Shown here: in pieces, positions 7,446-16,564 of the stretch
How positions within the stretch are numbered: position 1 is the first letter of the stretch
How the letters are laid out: every line of letters starts with the position of its first letter
Source: an uncultured bacterium
GTDB taxonomy: Bacteria; Bacteroidota; Bacteroidia; Bacteroidales; Muribaculaceae
Reading direction: 5' to 3'
NCBI GenBank assembly: GCA_905214715.1
Contig: CAJMMT010000006.1
Coordinates: 62,001 to 126,000 of the forward strand
Length of the DNA: 64,000 nucleotides
Translations under genes and position numbers: made by a program
Notes under the pieces: model-generated
Told to the model about the DNA's origin: nothing
Database searches by the model: none
Seen by the model: only the letters and a program-made list of their open reading frames with translations

Positions 7446-8758
7446 ATTTTCTGAAAACAAGAGTGCCGGCACTTATATACCGGTCGATGCAAATCGTAAT
7501 TGCCACCATATCATTATTCGGCACGGAGCTGTCTCTTTGGGCCGAGGATACCGCCACGGCAATATTCGACCCCTCTTTCCGCACCATGAAGATATGGAAT
7601 CCGGATGACTTCATGGGAACACCGGTGATACGGCTCGGGAGCGAAGACCGTTTATGGCTCACATTCGACCAACTCGCCTACGACCGCGAGGAACTTGGAG
7701 CAACCCTCATACACTGCAATGCCGACTGGCAACCGTCGGCTCTGCAGGAAACGGAATATCTCGACAGTTTCAATTTCGAGGATATAGAGGATTTCGGATA
7801 CTCCACCAATACGTTCCAGCACTATGTGAATTATCGGATTGAAATACCTTCTGAAAAACTGCGCCCGGTAAAATCAGGCAATTATCTTCTGAGGGTATTT
7901 CCCCGCGACACACCAGACGATACTTTGCTTCAAGCAAGGTTTCAGGTAGTGGAACCACTGGTGAGCACCACAGGAAAAGTATCGACACGTACAGACCGCG
8001 GGACCGACAATCATTGGCAACAGCTGGAACTGGACATAGATCTGCGTCAACTGCAAGTCTCCAATCCATATACCGACCTTACAATCAAGGTATCGCAAAA
8101 TGGTGATCCGAATACGTCGCGCACGCTTACCGCGCCATTGCGTACCGATGGCAAACGTATAACCTACGCCCATCAGCCGGCCCTGATTTTCCCGGCGTTG
8201 AACGAATACAGACGTTTCGAGACCGTAAGGGCCTCTTTCCCAGGCATAGGTGTAGACTCGGTAAGATTCGACAACGACCGCTATCACGCATACCTGCATA
8301 CCGACAGGGACCGTTCGGAACATGAATATGTCTATGATCAGACCCAACAAGGGCGCTTCCTGATAAGGGAATACAACGCCACTGATTCCGACCTTGCTGC
8401 AGACTATATAAACGTACACTTCTCATTGGATTTCCCTGAAATATTTAACGCCGATGTATATGTTGAGGGTGAGATGACCGGGTATCGCCATGACGATACC
8501 AACCGCATGACCTTCGACCGCAAATCGGGAATGTATCTGCTTGAGATGCCACTCAAACAAGGTAGCTACAACTATCGGTATACCGTGATAGGACGCGACA
8601 AAGAAGGCAATCCCGGCACTACGGGAGGGCATCCCGATACTATCGAAGGGAACCACTGGGAGACTCAGAACGAATATCAAGTAGAGGTTTATCACCGACC
8701 TCCCGGCGCAAGAGCCGACCGACTGGTAGGCTACGCCACGTTACGCTCACACCGATAA
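7442..8758 (+). CDS. Type IX secretion plug protein domain (DUF5103) protein
   Basis: 438 residues from the GTG at 7442, which overlaps the previous stop (GTGA); an ATG at 7487 also gives a good signal peptide (IVIATISLFGTELSLWA) and may be the real start. The mature protein matches the DUF5103 pattern: an N-terminal beta domain with PVIRLGSEDRLWLTFDQL and later FSLDFPEIFNADVYVEGEMTG-like strands. In Flavobacterium, the homologous protein plugs the giant SprA translocon of the type IX secretion system, so I infer a periplasmic or outer membrane role in T9SS. A probable T9SS cargo is encoded at 51421 and GldE at 9426, which supports an active system in this genome. Confidence 0.8.
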   Translation: MNFLKTRVPALIYRSMQIVIATISLFGTELSLWAEDTATAIFDPSFRTMKIWNPDDFMGTPVIRLGSEDRLWLTFDQLAYDREELGATLIHCNADWQPSALQETEYLDSFNFEDIEDFGYSTNTFQHYVNYRIEIPSEKLRPVKSGNYLLRVFPRDTPDDTLLQARFQVVEPLVSTTGKVSTRTDRGTDNHWQQLELDIDLRQLQVSNPYTDLTIKVSQNGDPNTSRTLTAPLRTDGKRITYAHQPALIFPALNEYRRFETVRASFPGIGVDSVRFDNDRYHAYLHTDRDRSEHEYVYDQTQQGRFLIREYNATDSDLAADYINVHFSLDFPEIFNADVYVEGEMTGYRHDDTNRMTFDRKSGMYLLEMPLKQGSYNYRYTVIGRDKEGNPGTTGGHPDTIEGNHWETQNEYQVEVYHRPPGARADRLVGYATLRSHR

Positions 8759-8774
8759 ATGATTCGACAAAAAG

Positions 8775-9353
8775 ATGCTTCAGATAGAAAACACCCTTAT
8801 ATCATTAGACCTCATAGAACGATACTTCGAATGCGATCTGGACAGCTGCCTGGGAGAATGCTGCATAGAAGGTGATGCAGGCGCACCGCTTACCGCCGAA
8901 GAGGCCGAAGCACTCGTGCCGGTCGCCCGCGAAATAACGCCGGAACTTAGTCCGTCCGCAAGAAAGGTACTTGAGGAACAGGGGCCCTATTATACCGATT
9001 CCGACGGCGATCTGGTTACATCCATCGTAGACGGACGCGACTGCATATTCACTACCTATGCTCCCGGAGGCAAATGCCTGTGCGCCCTCGAAAAAGCGCG
9101 ACGCGAAGGAAGACCGGGCTTTTTCAAACCCATATCCTGCTCGCTTTATCCGGTACGGTTGAAAGAATACGACGGGTTCACGGCAGTCAACATGCACCGC
9201 TGGAAAATCTGCAAATGCGCCGAAGTGCTCGGACGCGCCAAGGGTACACGTGCCTATCAGTTCCTGAAAGAACCGCTGATACGCCGCTTCGGCCCCGACT
9301 GGTACGAACAGCTGACCATAGCCGCCGACCATTTCCTGAACCATAAGGATTGA
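8775..9353 (+). CDS. DUF3109 family cysteine-rich protein
   Basis: 192 residues, cytoplasmic by appearance. It has the DUF3109 arrangement: an N-terminal cluster with Cys20, Cys25, Cys29 and Cys30 (FECDLDSCLGECC), then GRDCIF, GGKCLCALE, PISCSLYPVR and WKICKCAEV. Such spacing suggests a bound metal or iron-sulfur cluster, as in related YkgJ-type cysteine cluster proteins, but no function is established. It follows DUF5103 after 16 bases, so it is likely the last gene of the ung-led transcript; a new promoter lies just downstream at 9369-9400. Confidence 0.82.
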   Translation: MLQIENTLISLDLIERYFECDLDSCLGECCIEGDAGAPLTAEEAEALVPVAREITPELSPSARKVLEEQGPYYTDSDGDLVTSIVDGRDCIFTTYAPGGKCLCALEKARREGRPGFFKPISCSLYPVRLKEYDGFTAVNMHRWKICKCAEVLGRAKGTRAYQFLKEPLIRRFGPDWYEQLTIAADHFLNHKD

Positions 9354-9368
9354 CTGCGCGGACTTATA

Positions 9369-9400
9369 CTTGCTACTGTCACGGAATTTACCTACCTTTG
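9369..9400 (+). promoter_or_regulatory. Promoter for gldE
   Basis: CTTG (9369-9372), 20 bases, then TACCTTTG (9393-9400), close to TTTG-N19-TAnnTTTG. Predicted start near 9406, leaving a 20-base leader to the TTG start of gldE. Confidence 0.65.
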
Positions 9401-9425
9401 TATCATAATCAATTTAAATATAGTT

Positions 9426-10793
9426 TTGGATACAGATCCTTTGCCATCCATATTGGCCTCTCTCCTTCTGACCCCTGCAAGCTCCATTGAATTCCATTCT
9501 CCAGATATAGGCTGGATATCGTGGAGCATAATCGTACTTATAGCATTGTTGTGCCTGTGCATCTCCGCTTTTGTGTCAGGTAGCGAAATAGCTTACTTCG
9601 GGCTGACCCCGCGCCAGTCTGAAGAACTTGAGGAATCGGAGACTCCCCAAGGATCACGGGCCTGGAATCTGGTAAGACGGCCCGAACGGCTGCTCGCCAC
9701 AATCCTGATAGCCAACAATCTGGTGAACGTCACGATGGTAGTGATGCTGACCTTCGCCATAAACGCTACTGTAAAATTCAACAGCGAAGTAGTCAATTTT
9801 CTGTTGCAGACAGTATTGCTGACATTCCTGCTGCTTCTCTTCGGCGAGATATTGCCCAAGCTGGTGGCCCGCAACTCCACCATGAAATGGGCCCTGACAG
9901 CCTCGCAAGGTGTAACCCTGCTTGAGAAAATACTCGGTCCATTGGCCGCAGTGATGGAAAAATCATCGGGAGTTGTAAAACGCTTCGTAAACCGTCGCCC
10001 GGATTCACTCACCACCGACGAACTTGAAAAAGCCCTCGAAATATCAGACATGAAAGAGGGACAGGACAAGGAGATGCTGGAAGGGATACTGACGTTCGGC
10101 GACAAAGAGGCATCTGAAATAATGATATCACGTGTGGATATCACCGACATTGAGTATCACACTCCATTCGGCGAAGTTATGAAAACCATACTTGAATCAG
10201 GGTTCAGCCGCATACCGGTCTACGATACATCGCAAGACTCCATACGGGGCATTCTTTACTCCAAAGACCTGCTCCCATACATAGGCAAACGCGACGATTC
10301 ATTCAGATGGCAGACACTGGTAAGGCCGGCATATTTCGTACCCGAGACCAGACGCATAGACGACCTTCTTGAAGACTTCAGACGCAAGAAAATACATATA
10401 GCTGTCGTTATCGACGAGTATGGGGGCACCCTGGGCATAGTGACTCTTGAGGATGTGATAGAAGAGATAGTAGGCGAAATAGACGATGAGTATGACGACC
10501 GTAAATCAATGTACCGCAAGCTGTCGGCCGATACATATATCTTCGATGCCAAGGTACCTATCGGTGAATTCTGCCGCGACATAGGCATAGACGAAGAAAG
10601 CCTCGGCGACATAGGCGACGCTGAGACCTTGGCCGGATTACTTCTTGAAATCAAGGGTGATTTCCCCGAACGCAAGGAATCTTTCGTGCGCGGCAACTGT
10701 CGGTTTCTTGTACTCGATATGGAACGCCACCGTATCACCAAGGTACGCGTATCCATAGACCATTCGCTTACACACGAACCTGAAAAAGACTGA
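9426..10793 (+). CDS. gldE: Gliding motility-associated GldE-like CNNM/CBS-domain membrane protein
   Basis: 455 residues from a TTG start (no in-frame ATG fits better). It has the layout of CNNM/CorC-family transporters: three or four N-terminal membrane segments (DUF21, about 35-190), a CBS pair (about 225-350, with GFSRIPVYD and IHIAVVIDEYGGTLGIVTLED), and a C-terminal CorC_HlyC domain (about 370-450). Within Bacteroidota this layout with an extended N-terminus is annotated GldE, linked to gliding and type IX secretion, but the same family also includes ion transporters. Other gld genes are not adjacent. The SUI1-like gene begins one base after its stop. Confidence 0.8.
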   Translation: MDTDPLPSILASLLLTPASSIEFHSPDIGWISWSIIVLIALLCLCISAFVSGSEIAYFGLTPRQSEELEESETPQGSRAWNLVRRPERLLATILIANNLVNVTMVVMLTFAINATVKFNSEVVNFLLQTVLLTFLLLLFGEILPKLVARNSTMKWALTASQGVTLLEKILGPLAAVMEKSSGVVKRFVNRRPDSLTTDELEKALEISDMKEGQDKEMLEGILTFGDKEASEIMISRVDITDIEYHTPFGEVMKTILESGFSRIPVYDTSQDSIRGILYSKDLLPYIGKRDDSFRWQTLVRPAYFVPETRRIDDLLEDFRRKKIHIAVVIDEYGGTLGIVTLEDVIEEIVGEIDDEYDDRKSMYRKLSADTYIFDAKVPIGEFCRDIGIDEESLGDIGDAETLAGLLLEIKGDFPERKESFVRGNCRFLVLDMERHRITKVRVSIDHSLTHEPEKD

Positions 10794-10794
10794 T

Positions 10795-11151
10795 ATGGAC
10801 TGGAAAGACACCCTCGGATCTCTGCTCGCATCAGGCTCTCTGCCGGAGGACGACAGAGAAGAGACCGCAACATCTCCCGAACCTGCACCTGCAAAAGATA
10901 TTGCGCCAAAACCGATACTGAACGTTGTGTTCGAACGCAAAGGACGAGGTGGCAAAAGCGCCACGATAATCGAAGGGTTCGGCGACATGGAAGAAAGCGA
11001 AATTGCCGCACTCGCCGCAAGGTTGAAAGGGAAGCTCGGGATAGGAGGATCGGCACGCGGCGACGAAATACTGCTGCAAGGAGACCAACGAACCTCCCGA
11101 CTCAAGGATTTACTCGCAACCGAAGGATTCAAAACAAAGGGGTTGAAATAG
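10795..11151 (+). CDS. SUI1/YciH-like translation initiation factor
   Basis: 118 residues. A flexible acidic and Pro/Ala-rich N-terminal third (about 1-45) is followed by a SUI1/eIF1 fold domain (about 48-115) with KGRGGKSATIIEGF and a GIGGSARGDEILLQGD segment typical of YciH. The family is related to eIF1 and is thought to influence start-site choice; its role in bacteria is not settled. It starts one base after gldE, so the two are co-transcribed. Confidence 0.88.
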   Translation: MDWKDTLGSLLASGSLPEDDREETATSPEPAPAKDIAPKPILNVVFERKGRGGKSATIIEGFGDMEESEIAALAARLKGKLGIGGSARGDEILLQGDQRTSRLKDLLATEGFKTKGLK

Positions 11152-11214
11152 GAACGGCAACCGTCGTCTCTACGGGGGACCCTACAAATCTATCCCATCC
11201 TAAAAGAAACAACA

Positions 11215-14200
11215 ATGCTGACTTTACACAGGGCTTCTGCCGGATCCGGAAAGACATACGCGCTTACAAAGATGTTTCTGAGGCTTTTCCTCTCGGTAAA
11301 ATATGAAGGAAATCCCAGACGGTTGCGCTCCGATAAGGAACTGGCCGATTCCCTACCCCATATCCTTGCCATAACATTTACCAACAAAGCCACCGCTGAA
11401 ATGAAACAGCGTATAATCTCAGCCCTGGCTAACCTTTCGGAATACATTCCCGGCAAGGGGGTAAAAACTCCGGACTATTTCGACGACTTTATAGAGGATT
11501 TCCACACACCCCCCGGTAAACTCAGACATGCGGCACGCAAGGGCCTTGAAATACTGCTTAACAATTATTCCGATTTCAAGGTATCCACCATAGACTCGTT
11601 CTTCCAGACCGTATTGCGCACATTCGCCTACGAGACCAACCTGCAGGACAATTACGGAGTAGAGATAGAAACCGACTTTATAAACGACCTGGCCTTAGAG
11701 GCCATGATGGAGGAGATAGACCGCCCGTCGGCCAACAACGAGATAGGATACTGGTTTGAACTGCTGATGCGCGAATGGCGCGAAAAGGGTAAAAAATGGA
11801 ATGTATTTCACAAGACAGAAACATCGATATACGGCGAGATACGCAAGGCACTCAGGCAGTTCGACTCGGAAGAGTACAAGGATGTAAGAGACGCGATAGA
11901 CAGCATGAACGCGCGATCACTGCGGGAAAGCTTCGAGAAGACAGATCGCTATGTGAACGCCTGCCGCGAAGCGAAGGCAAATACAGTCAAACATCTGGCC
12001 GAGGAAATTGAATCCACGGCCCGCGGACTCGGATATGGCGTCGATGATCTTGCAAGCTCGCTGTCGAAGGCCATAAAGACATTGGCTGCAGGCGATATGC
12101 CCGCTCCCGCCGCCGAATCGCGACGCTCCGGCTTCCTGGGTTCCACGCACACGAAAAAGACGGCGGCCAAGAAACTCTCGGCCGAATATGCCCCGCTCTC
12201 CAGGCAATTCTGGGAGGCGGTGGAAGAGTATGACAAAGAGGGACAGGTATGGCTTATATACCGGGAACTATATCCTTTCCTCGGACTGATGCAGCTGGCC
12301 AGACGGTTCATAACGGATTTTCTTGCGGAAAACAACTCCATCGTGCTGGCTGAAACCAATTCGCTTCTGCGCCGGGTGATATCAGACGACGACACCCCTT
12401 TCATATACGAACGTCTCGGCAGCAGGCTCAACCATCTTCTTATCGATGAGTTCCAGGATACTTCGCGACTGCAATGGGAAAATATACGCCCTCTGATAAG
12501 CGAGCCGCTCGGCAGAGGAGAGGAGAGTCTGCTGATAGGCGACGCCAAGCAGAGCATATACCGTTTCCGCAATGCCGACCCGTCGATAATAATGCAGAAA
12601 GTGCCTTCGGCTTTCCCTGACGCGGATATAAAGGGAAATACGGAGAAAGAGAACACCAACTATCGTTCCGACCAACGGATAGTGCAGTTCAACAACATGG
12701 TGTTCGATTATCTGCCACGACGGCTCAGGCATGGTATGGATGCACTTTACACCAATGCGGTACAGGCTGCGAAAAACGGAATCGGGAAAGGGTACGTGCG
12801 CATGGAGACATTACCCGACAATGGAGACGAAGAGAACACCTCCGCGGCACTACCCGAGCCATACTCAAGGCTCGGAGAAATGACCGATTCGCTGCTTAGA
12901 CGCGGATATCGCCAACGCGACATCGCATTCCTTGTCAGGACAGGCGATCAGGCCCGCAAAGTGATACAGTCTCTGATAGACTACAACTCATCGCGGCCGG
13001 AGGGACGACCCGCCATCGATTTCATCAGCGAGGACTCTCTGACCATATCTTCGTCGCGCGGCGTGGCGGCTCTTGTCTCCTGTCTGCGCAACATTGCGTC
13101 GGCGGCATCGCTTAAGATTACTGAAAACAATGACGATGATACGCATGAGCAACGACGTGGCAAGCGAACGGACTGGCACGAGATAAGGGCTGAGCTGTCG
13201 TTCTTCGTGGCTTCCCATCCCGATATGGCTCCAGACGAACAGATAGAACGCTTCTTCGCACAACCGGAACACACCGACAAGTTAGGAGACACATTGAGAG
13301 ATATGCAGGCTACCTCCTTGCCGGCTCTTACCGAGGCTCTGACGGCCTCTTTCATACCGGAGTCCCTAAGAGAAAGCGACGCTCCGTTCCTGGCCGCATT
13401 TCAGGATGCCGTACTCGACTACAGCAACTCGCATGTAGCCGACATCGCCTCCTTTCTAAACTGGTGGGATCTAAAGGGGTCGAAGATCAGCATAACCTCG
13501 CCGGCAGACACCGATGCCGTGCAGATCATGACCGTACATAAATCGAAAGGGATAGAGTTCGGAGTGGTGATAATTCCGGAATGCGACTGGGACACTCTGC
13601 CTACAGGAGCCTCCATGACCAAAAAGATGGAATGGAAATGGGTGCGCCCTGAAATTGAGTTGCCGTATGGAATCACTCTGCCGGAATATGTGCCGATAAA
13701 ATTATCGCCCAACCTCAAAGGTACACCCCACGAAAAAGATTTCGACAATTACAGTACCCTTTATCTCATGGATTCGCTGAACGCCATGTATGTGGCCTTT
13801 ACAAGAGCCGTCCATGAACTTTACATCTTCATGCCCGCACCGAAAGAGAGCAAGAAGAAAAAAGAGGAAGGGGATTCCGAAGGATTGCCCAAGAGAATGG
13901 GGTGGCTTATCGCTCCAATAATATATGACGAGGAAGGGAATCTGAAATACACCAATTGCCACGAAGATGACAAACTGCCGTCCCCGGGAGATTTCTCATC
14001 TCCGGAGTCGCGTATAATTGAGTTCGGCTCACTACCCGATACCGAAGAGATAAGAGAGATCTACAGGCTGAAAGATGAGAAACGTCTAAGCGAAGGTGAA
14101 CGGAAGACGGTGCTGGCCGACAGCTACTATGTGAATCCTGACATCAATTTCCTTAAATACACGGAATCGGCTCCCGGAACCGGCGGTCTGGAACACTATC

Positions 14201-14709
14201 TCGGAATGGAAGAGGAGGACGAGGAGTACATAGATACCGATCCCCGTTCAGAGGGTAATCTGCTTCATGCCGCCATGGAATGGGTAATAACGGAATCGGA
14301 TGCCGACAAGGCTCTGCTGCGTCTTAAAACAGCCGGGGCAATCCAATTCTCAGATTTGGACCACTACAGGGATCTGCTCGTGAAGGCTCTCGAGGCCGCG
14401 CGACCCTATGGCTGGTTCTCCAGGGATTTAGATGTCAAGACCGAGCGACCTATATTGCAAAAAGGATCGCGCCCGTACCGTCCGGACAGAATCATGGTAA
14501 ACAGCAAGACCGGCGAGGCGGTCGTGTTGGATTATAAATTCGGAGAAAAGGCCCTCAAAAAAAACTCATCGGGACAAACCGTACCGCCGGCCCGTCATAT
14601 ACGTCAGGTAGCGGGATACATGAACCTACTAAAAAAAACAGGTCTGTACACAAAAGTGTCGGGATTCCTATGGTATGTCCGCGCCAACCATATACATCAA
14701 GTCAAGTAG
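11215..14709 (+). CDS. RecB/AddA-like UvrD-type helicase with C-terminal nuclease domain
   Basis: 1164 residues. Superfamily 1A helicase: Walker A ASAGSGKT at 7-14, motif Ia ITFTNKATAEM, motif II IDEFQDTS at about 410-417, motif III GDAKQSIYRF, and motif V/VI VHKSKGIEF and YVAFTRA. The C-terminus keeps a RecB-family nuclease: LLHAAMEW (His1018) and VVLDYKFG (Asp1106, Lys1108). It should act in double-strand break resection and recombination repair. In AddAB systems a second nuclease subunit (AddB) is normally encoded beside it; here the upstream neighbour is SUI1-like and the downstream gene is a convergent phosphopantetheinyl transferase, so the partner must lie elsewhere. Confidence 0.92.
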   Translation: MLTLHRASAGSGKTYALTKMFLRLFLSVKYEGNPRRLRSDKELADSLPHILAITFTNKATAEMKQRIISALANLSEYIPGKGVKTPDYFDDFIEDFHTPPGKLRHAARKGLEILLNNYSDFKVSTIDSFFQTVLRTFAYETNLQDNYGVEIETDFINDLALEAMMEEIDRPSANNEIGYWFELLMREWREKGKKWNVFHKTETSIYGEIRKALRQFDSEEYKDVRDAIDSMNARSLRESFEKTDRYVNACREAKANTVKHLAEEIESTARGLGYGVDDLASSLSKAIKTLAAGDMPAPAAESRRSGFLGSTHTKKTAAKKLSAEYAPLSRQFWEAVEEYDKEGQVWLIYRELYPFLGLMQLARRFITDFLAENNSIVLAETNSLLRRVISDDDTPFIYERLGSRLNHLLIDEFQDTSRLQWENIRPLISEPLGRGEESLLIGDAKQSIYRFRNADPSIIMQKVPSAFPDADIKGNTEKENTNYRSDQRIVQFNNMVFDYLPRRLRHGMDALYTNAVQAAKNGIGKGYVRMETLPDNGDEENTSAALPEPYSRLGEMTDSLLRRGYRQRDIAFLVRTGDQARKVIQSLIDYNSSRPEGRPAIDFISEDSLTISSSRGVAALVSCLRNIASAASLKITENNDDDTHEQRRGKRTDWHEIRAELSFFVASHPDMAPDEQIERFFAQPEHTDKLGDTLRDMQATSLPALTEALTASFIPESLRESDAPFLAAFQDAVLDYSNSHVADIASFLNWWDLKGSKISITSPADTDAVQIMTVHKSKGIEFGVVIIPECDWDTLPTGASMTKKMEWKWVRPEIELPYGITLPEYVPIKLSPNLKGTPHEKDFDNYSTLYLMDSLNAMYVAFTRAVHELYIFMPAPKESKKKKEEGDSEGLPKRMGWLIAPIIYDEEGNLKYTNCHEDDKLPSPGDFSSPESRIIEFGSLPDTEEIREIYRLKDEKRLSEGERKTVLADSYYVNPDINFLKYTESAPGTGGLEHYLGMEEEDEEYIDTDPRSEGNLLHAAMEWVITESDADKALLRLKTAGAIQFSDLDHYRDLLVKALEAARPYGWFSRDLDVKTERPILQKGSRPYRPDRIMVNSKTGEAVVLDYKFGEKALKKNSSGQTVPPARHIRQVAGYMNLLKKTGLYTKVSGFLWYVRANHIHQVK

Positions 14710-14742
14710 CTGCGAAGAAAAACATCCGGGAGCCATATGGCA

Positions 14743-15357
14743 TCAACAGTAGGCTACGGTCAAGAGGCATCCTTCGGATATCCAGCTGCATAGGGTCAGC
14801 CTCACTTCATGACCCTCCTTAATGGCGATTGCCTCCCCTTTTCCTTTTGACTTTGGGTCTGGAAACGATATGATCTGTATGTCCTTACGGAAATCGAGAC
14901 CGGGGGTAAGCATAGCTTTATAGACAGCTTCCTTTATGGTCCATGCCATTACGTTCGCTTCAAGGTCGTCTTCGGCCACCATCTTTTTTTCAGACTCATT
15001 CAGAAACCGGTCGCGCACATTAAGAACCTGCCTGCGGTCGGTTTTTTCAGCGTCTATGCCCAATGCCTGACCGGGAATGAATTCCGGACCGAGAGACTTG
15101 TCGCAAGGAGGCAGCATAGCGATCGCCATGAACCGGCCCGTATGGGTAATCGAGACACGACGGTTTTCTTCGTCTACAAGAAGTGGAGCGCCATTGCCGT
15201 AATGTTCTATCTGACGCCATCCGTCATCGGAGTGTTCGGCAAAGAGTTGGAGCGCCATAGCCTTCCACAACGCAGGGCTACGGTCTTCTCCGCCACAAAT
15301 CTCAGCAACTTCTATGCCATGTGGCAGTTTATGAGCCCAATAAACAAAGTCAATCAT
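14743..15357 (-). CDS. 4'-phosphopantetheinyl transferase superfamily protein
   Basis: 204 residues. It shows the Sfp-type signatures: GIDAE at 100-104 (Asp102 and Glu104, metal binding) and WTIKEAVYKA at 139-148 (Lys142, Glu143, Lys147), plus RVSITHT at 67-73. Such enzymes attach phosphopantetheine from CoA to carrier proteins. No polyketide or peptide synthase is in the window, so the target is probably a fatty acid or aryl polyene type carrier protein elsewhere. It follows the porin-like gene by six bases and ends facing the helicase gene with a 33-base gap. Confidence 0.88.
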   Translation of the reverse strand: MIDFVYWAHKLPHGIEVAEICGGEDRSPALWKAMALQLFAEHSDDGWRQIEHYGNGAPLLVDEENRRVSITHTGRFMAIAMLPPCDKSLGPEFIPGQALGIDAEKTDRRQVLNVRDRFLNESEKKMVAEDDLEANVMAWTIKEAVYKAMLTPGLDFRKDIQIISFPDPKSKGKGEAIAIKEGHEVRLTLCSWISEGCLLTVAYC

Positions 15358-15363
15358 AATTAT

Positions 15364-16533
15364 TCAGAATATCACCTGGAGACGTCCTTGGATGACTCCC
15401 AGGTTCTTAGACGGAGATATGAACTCTTCAGCCGGTATGTGGGTGCAACCTCCATAAAGACGTGCTGTCAGGTATTTGTTGATATAATAATTCAGCACAA
15501 GGGCCATATTGTGCACAGGTCTTGACTTCAATCCAAGATTCCTCTGCGCTATGTCGGTATAATCATATGTCAGTATGGCTTCAAGCGATCCCGGTTTCGG
15601 AGTCGCCAGTCCCGCCACCGATGAAGCGAACCCATAATTGTCGCCAATCAATATGCCACGAGCGTTGACATAGAACCCCTGGGCATAGTAATGCTCTGCA
15701 CCGTAAAGCATGTTTACGCGGGTGTAATAGTATTGCGATTCAAGGGCGACTCTACCGTGAGACAGCAAAAGGTCCGGACTTATCTGCCAACGGTTGCGAC
15801 AACCGGACAACGATACGTTATCAACGGTCTCGCTGTTGACTTTTGTAGGGAACGGAAGAGAGAAGCCGAAATAATCTTTGTATTCAAAATTCTCTTTCTC
15901 GACATCGGACCGCGGTGTCTCAAACAATCCAGATACTCCTATCTGGCCTATGAGCTTATCGGAATCGATAAAAGGATGGTATGCCAACCGGCTTTTCAGC
16001 CCGAGACTCTGACGGCTGATTTTACCTTTCCCGGATCCGAGGGCATTGTTGAGCATGTCATCGGGAGTATAAACCGATGCCGTAGCCATAAAAATGGAAT
16101 CGGCATGCACATACCCGATTCCCAGACGCTGCGGAGCATTGAACACTGTCTCCGGGCCAGGAGCTATCATGGTAGGCTTGTCGTAGGCCGCTGTGGAATT
16201 CTGATAACCGTATTGGTGCACGAAATGGCCGGCTCGGAAATAATTCCTGCTGTCGAGGTTATATTGTACGTACACATCTTTAGCCGACACCTTGTTATTG
16301 GCGAAGCCCACGAGAATCCGGACCTTCCAATCGCCATATTTCGCATCGGCTCCGATTCTGATTTCAGGCAAAGCCACACCGGTGGTAAACTCGCTGTGCA
16401 AATTACCCATATATGTTGCGGCATCCATGTGAAGCACACCTATCGGCTTCGCTTCCAATTTATCGGCAGTGGATGCAAACGGCGTCATCACTGACATGGC
16501 CGTGATAACGGCGGCCTTAAGCTGTCGTTTCAT
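15364..16533 (-). CDS. Outer membrane porin-like protein (OprO/OprP-type beta-barrel)
   Basis: 389 residues from the ATG at 16533 (MKRQLKAAVITAMSVMTPF, a signal peptide); a longer start at 16590 would overlap the upstream stop and weaken the signal sequence. The mature chain is a run of amphipathic strands (VYVQYNLDSRNYFRAGHFVHQYG, split into strands about 20 residues long) ending in QVIF with a terminal Phe, as expected for an outer membrane barrel. The motif FRAGHF resembles the phosphate-selective porin O/P family seen in Bacteroidota. It is co-directional with the thioredoxin-fold lipoprotein before it and the transferase after it. Substrate unknown. Confidence 0.75.
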   Translation of the reverse strand: MKRQLKAAVITAMSVMTPFASTADKLEAKPIGVLHMDAATYMGNLHSEFTTGVALPEIRIGADAKYGDWKVRILVGFANNKVSAKDVYVQYNLDSRNYFRAGHFVHQYGYQNSTAAYDKPTMIAPGPETVFNAPQRLGIGYVHADSIFMATASVYTPDDMLNNALGSGKGKISRQSLGLKSRLAYHPFIDSDKLIGQIGVSGLFETPRSDVEKENFEYKDYFGFSLPFPTKVNSETVDNVSLSGCRNRWQISPDLLLSHGRVALESQYYYTRVNMLYGAEHYYAQGFYVNARGILIGDNYGFASSVAGLATPKPGSLEAILTYDYTDIAQRNLGLKSRPVHNMALVLNYYINKYLTARLYGGCTHIPAEEFISPSKNLGVIQGRLQVIF

Positions 16534-16564
16534 AATCACTTGATTTCGGTTATGTAAGAGGTAT

